From NCBI GenBank assembly GCA_022600255.1, contig JAHZKU010000017.1, positions 1-16,796 of the forward strand: 16,796 nt of DNA, in the 5' to 3' direction. The DNA comes from Actinomycetes bacterium. Its GTDB lineage: Bacteria; Actinomycetota; Actinomycetes; S36-B12; GCA-2699445. Each line of letters opens with the position of its first letter. Position 1 is the first letter of the stretch. A program made the position numbers and the translations under genes. A model generated the notes under the pieces. That model was not told the origin of the DNA. It saw nothing but the letters and a program-made list of their open reading frames with translations, and searched no databases. Of the stretch, positions 14,786-16,796 are shown piece by piece.

Positions 14786-14827
14786 ATTGGTTGTGCCCCC
14801 GCTGAAAGCAGCAGGGGCACAACCAAT
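14786..14827 (-). terminator. Strong hairpin terminator after the FadD15-like gene
   Basis: ATTGGTTGTGCCCC (14786-14799) and GGGGCACAACCAAT (14814-14827) are perfect 14-base complementary arms. After one mismatch, GCTG (14801-14804) and CAGC (14809-14812) extend the stem to an AAAG loop. It starts 13 bases after the ligase stop. The 3' side on the minus strand is ATTCTA, only a weak U-run, but the stem is very stable. Confidence 0.8.
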
Positions 14828-14840
14828 CGAGTGTCAGCGA

Positions 14841-16694
14841 CTATCCGCCGTACATGGCGTCGACATCAGCTGCGAACTCTTCTTCCACAACCTTGCGCTT
14901 CACCTTGAGGCTCGGCGTTAGTTCGCCACCCTCTACGGTGAGCTCACGTGGCAGAATCTGGAACTGCTTGATCGTTTCCCAGTGGTTCAACTCCCCGTTT
15001 AGGGAGTCGATGGCCGCCTGGACTTCCGCCCTAACCTCTGGGTTCTTGGCCGCAGCCTCAACGGACGTATCCGCTAGTCCCTTGGTGGTGGCCCATTGTG
15101 TGATGGCATCGGGATCCAACGCCACCAACGCCGACGCGAACTTCCGGTTGTTCGCGATGACCACAACAGCGCCGGCCAACGGGCAGTGCGCCTTGAACTG
15201 GGCCTCGATGGCACCTGGCGCGATGTACTTGCCGCCCGAGGTCTTCACCAAGTCCTTCTTGCGATCCGTGATCTTGATCCGACCGGCTTCATCGATCACA
15301 CCGATGTCACCGGTAGCGAACCAGCCTTCCTCGACTCCGAAGACTTCCTCGTTGGCCTCCGGACGGTTGCGGTAGCCGCGCATGACGCCAGGTCCGCGCA
15401 GCAGGATTTCACCGTCGGCGGCAATCTTCGCCTCGGTGCCCGGCAGCGGTTGTCCAACCGTGCCCGACTTGATCGCACCGGGCCGGTTGACCACGGAGCC
15501 TGCAGAGGTTTCGGTGAGTCCGTAACCCTCCAGGATCGGCAAGCCGGCCACCTGGAACCAGGTGTTGATGTCGCTACTGAGCGCCGCGGAACCGGACACC
15601 ATGTAGCGCAGCCGGCCACCCAGGCGCTCCCGAATCTTGGAGAACACCAGCTTGTCAGCCAGATTGACCTTCATGGCCAGCAGTCCGCCAACTTTTTCGC
15701 CAGCGGCTTCCTTCTCGTGTGCCTCAGTGCCGACGGCAAACGCCCAGTTGAAGATTTTCTCCTTTGCGCCGCCATCTTCCTTGACCTGGCGCATCACGCC
15801 CGCGTTTACCTTTTCGAAGATGCGGGGCACAGCGGCCATGACCGTTGGCCGAATGACCGGGAGATTCTCCACGATCTTCGGGACGCGGCCGTCAACGGCT
15901 GTCACGCCGCCAACCTGTAGGTGAGCACACATCAGAACCTTGCCGAAGGAGTGGGCCAGCGGTAGCCAGAGGAACTGCACGTCATCTGGGAGGATGACAC
16001 CCAGGGCTGACATCGAGGCGCCCTCATAGGTCCAGTTCGAGTGGGTTAGCTCCACACCCTTAGGTTTTCCGGTCGTCCCTGAGGTGTAAATCAGCGTGGC
16101 AAGGCTGTCTCCGTTGATGGCGGCCACATTGTCCTTGATCAGATCCGGCTTCTCGGCCAGCAGTTCGCGACCCTTGGCCTTGAGCTCTTCCCAGCTGAGG
16201 ATGTTGTCGCCGTTTCCGTCACCATCCATCAGGACAATAGTCTGCAGATCCGCAAGATTGTCTTTGTTCTCTTCGGCCTTCTCCGCCTGCTCCATGTCCT
16301 CGGCGATCAACACGCGTGTGTGTGAATCCACCAAAATGTAGCCGACATCTTCCGCACCCGTGGTGGGGTAGATGGTCGTTGTGGCGGCGCCGGCCAACAT
16401 GATCGCGTAGTCCGCGATGATCCAGTCCAACCGGGTGTTGCTGGCAATAGAAACCCGCTGTTCGGGTTCCACCCCAATCGAGACCAAGCCTGCAGCAACT
16501 TCCGAGGCTTCATCAAATACCTGCTGCCAGGTGTATGAGCGCCAACCCCCATCTTCGGTGGGGGCCTGGAAAGCTTCCTCCGGACCACTTTTCGCGACAC
16601 GATCGAGGATCAGTTGCCCCACGTTGTCCGCTGGTTTGGGATATGGCTCGTTAAGTGACCCAGTGGTTCGACCCGCTGAGGGTGCTTCGGTCAT
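14841..16694 (-). CDS. Long-chain fatty-acid-CoA ligase (FadD15-like, ACSL family)
   Basis: A 617-residue long-chain acyl-CoA synthetase that activates fatty acids with ATP and CoA for lipid synthesis or beta-oxidation. Motifs in order: P-loop TSGTTGKPKG at 204-213, WLPLAHSFGK at about 243-252, LEGYGLTETSAGS at about 388-400, GWFATGDIG at 457-465, the FACS-type DRKKDLVKTSGGKYIAP at 477-493, and ELTPSLKVKRK with the catalytic Lys597 expected. Length and the GGKYIAP form point to the roughly 600-residue FadD15 type, unlike the 509-residue ligase elsewhere in the window. ATG 16694 has a near-ideal AAGGAGG seven bases upstream. Residues 157-169 (DGDGNGDNILSWE) look like an EF-hand loop with one extra residue. 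The gene is monocistronic, with a terminator behind it. Confidence 0.93.
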   Translation of the reverse strand: MTEAPSAGRTTGSLNEPYPKPADNVGQLILDRVAKSGPEEAFQAPTEDGGWRSYTWQQVFDEASEVAAGLVSIGVEPEQRVSIASNTRLDWIIADYAIMLAGAATTTIYPTTGAEDVGYILVDSHTRVLIAEDMEQAEKAEENKDNLADLQTIVLMDGDGNGDNILSWEELKAKGRELLAEKPDLIKDNVAAINGDSLATLIYTSGTTGKPKGVELTHSNWTYEGASMSALGVILPDDVQFLWLPLAHSFGKVLMCAHLQVGGVTAVDGRVPKIVENLPVIRPTVMAAVPRIFEKVNAGVMRQVKEDGGAKEKIFNWAFAVGTEAHEKEAAGEKVGGLLAMKVNLADKLVFSKIRERLGGRLRYMVSGSAALSSDINTWFQVAGLPILEGYGLTETSAGSVVNRPGAIKSGTVGQPLPGTEAKIAADGEILLRGPGVMRGYRNRPEANEEVFGVEEGWFATGDIGVIDEAGRIKITDRKKDLVKTSGGKYIAPGAIEAQFKAHCPLAGAVVVIANNRKFASALVALDPDAITQWATTKGLADTSVEAAAKNPEVRAEVQAAIDSLNGELNHWETIKQFQILPRELTVEGGELTPSLKVKRKVVEEEFAADVDAMYGG

Positions 16695-16731
16695 GCGTCC
16701 GCCTCCTTGTGAGCGTTGCGCTCGATGATTG

Positions 16732-16749
16732 TCTAGCGCACTCTAGCGC
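16732..16749. repeat. Tandem TCTAGCGC repeat in the upstream region of the FadD15-like gene
   Basis: TCTAGCGC occurs at 16732-16739 and again at 16742-16749, a ten-base period close to one helical turn. It lies about 40-55 bases upstream of the ligase ATG. Read on the minus strand each copy contains TAGA, and TAGAGT (16745-16740) could be a -10 box. It may be a regulator site overlapping the promoter, or chance. Confidence 0.35.
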
Positions 16750-16796
16750 CTTGTGGCAGCGATTAGCCCTGCTACCGCAGTTTTAGTCCCTCAGAC

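Noticed and set aside
15096..15920. 274-codon open frame on plus, opposite the FadD15-like gene
   Set aside because: Antisense to motif-bearing coding sequence; low-complexity product without a domain.
1..16796. CRISPR arrays, insertion sequences, phage or toxin-antitoxin genes
   Set aside because: No regularly spaced repeats, transposase, integrase or paired small genes were found; coding density with housekeeping genes leaves little room.

Overview
The window is a stretch of chromosome from an actinobacterium (Actinomycetota). The evidence is gene content and order, moderately high G+C, frequent GTG and TTG starts, TANNNT boxes placed six bases before GTG starts, and a hrcA-dnaJ2 heat-shock pair. 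The order hemW - hrcA - dnaJ - rsmE - phoH - ybeY - corC-like - era - recO - uppS is a conserved actinobacterial block, recalled for example from Mycobacterium and Streptomyces. I cannot name a genus. No rRNA, tRNA, insertion sequence, phage gene or CRISPR array is visible.

Layout from left to right. Bases 1-148 hold the 5' end of a minus-strand gene for a small membrane-anchored protein, cut by the window edge. A short intergenic region with a possible promoter leads to a plus-strand znuA-like metal-binding lipoprotein gene (345-1322). This ends at a long hairpin (1391-1452) facing the convergent recO-uppS pair (1481-3006, minus). A plus-strand AI-2E/PerM-type membrane protein (3107-4507) sits between recO and era; its stop codon overlaps the era stop in a shared CTAG. 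The tightly overlapping minus-strand chain phoH - ybeY - corC-like - era follows (4504-8205). A HIT protein and an acyl-CoA synthetase-type ligase (8359-10281) lie between phoH and the next cluster, rsmE, dnaJ and hrcA (10349-13381). hrcA is preceded by a CIRCE-type operator with perfect 12-base arms (13425-13457). hemW (13457-14743) lies just upstream. A strong hairpin (14786-14827) then separates it from a 617-residue FadD15-like long-chain acyl-CoA synthetase (14841-16694).

Functionally, the core is ribosome maturation and protein quality control. RsmE methylates 16S rRNA, YbeY and Era act in 16S rRNA maturation and 30S assembly, and PhoH is their usual partner gene. HrcA and DnaJ give a heat-responsive chaperone unit. 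HemW is a heme-handling radical-SAM-family protein. RecO (recombinational repair) and UppS (lipid carrier for cell wall) form a coupled pair. The two acyl-adenylating enzymes, the AI-2E family protein and znuA are the variable parts.

I do not see a clearly new biological system here. The most notable points are the orphaned znuA beside uppS without znuC, znuB or zur, the CTAG shared stop codons, the chain of 1-4 base gene overlaps including a TTG start, the two probable leaderless GTG genes with identical promoter-to-start spacing, and the extended CIRCE element touching the hemW stop codon.
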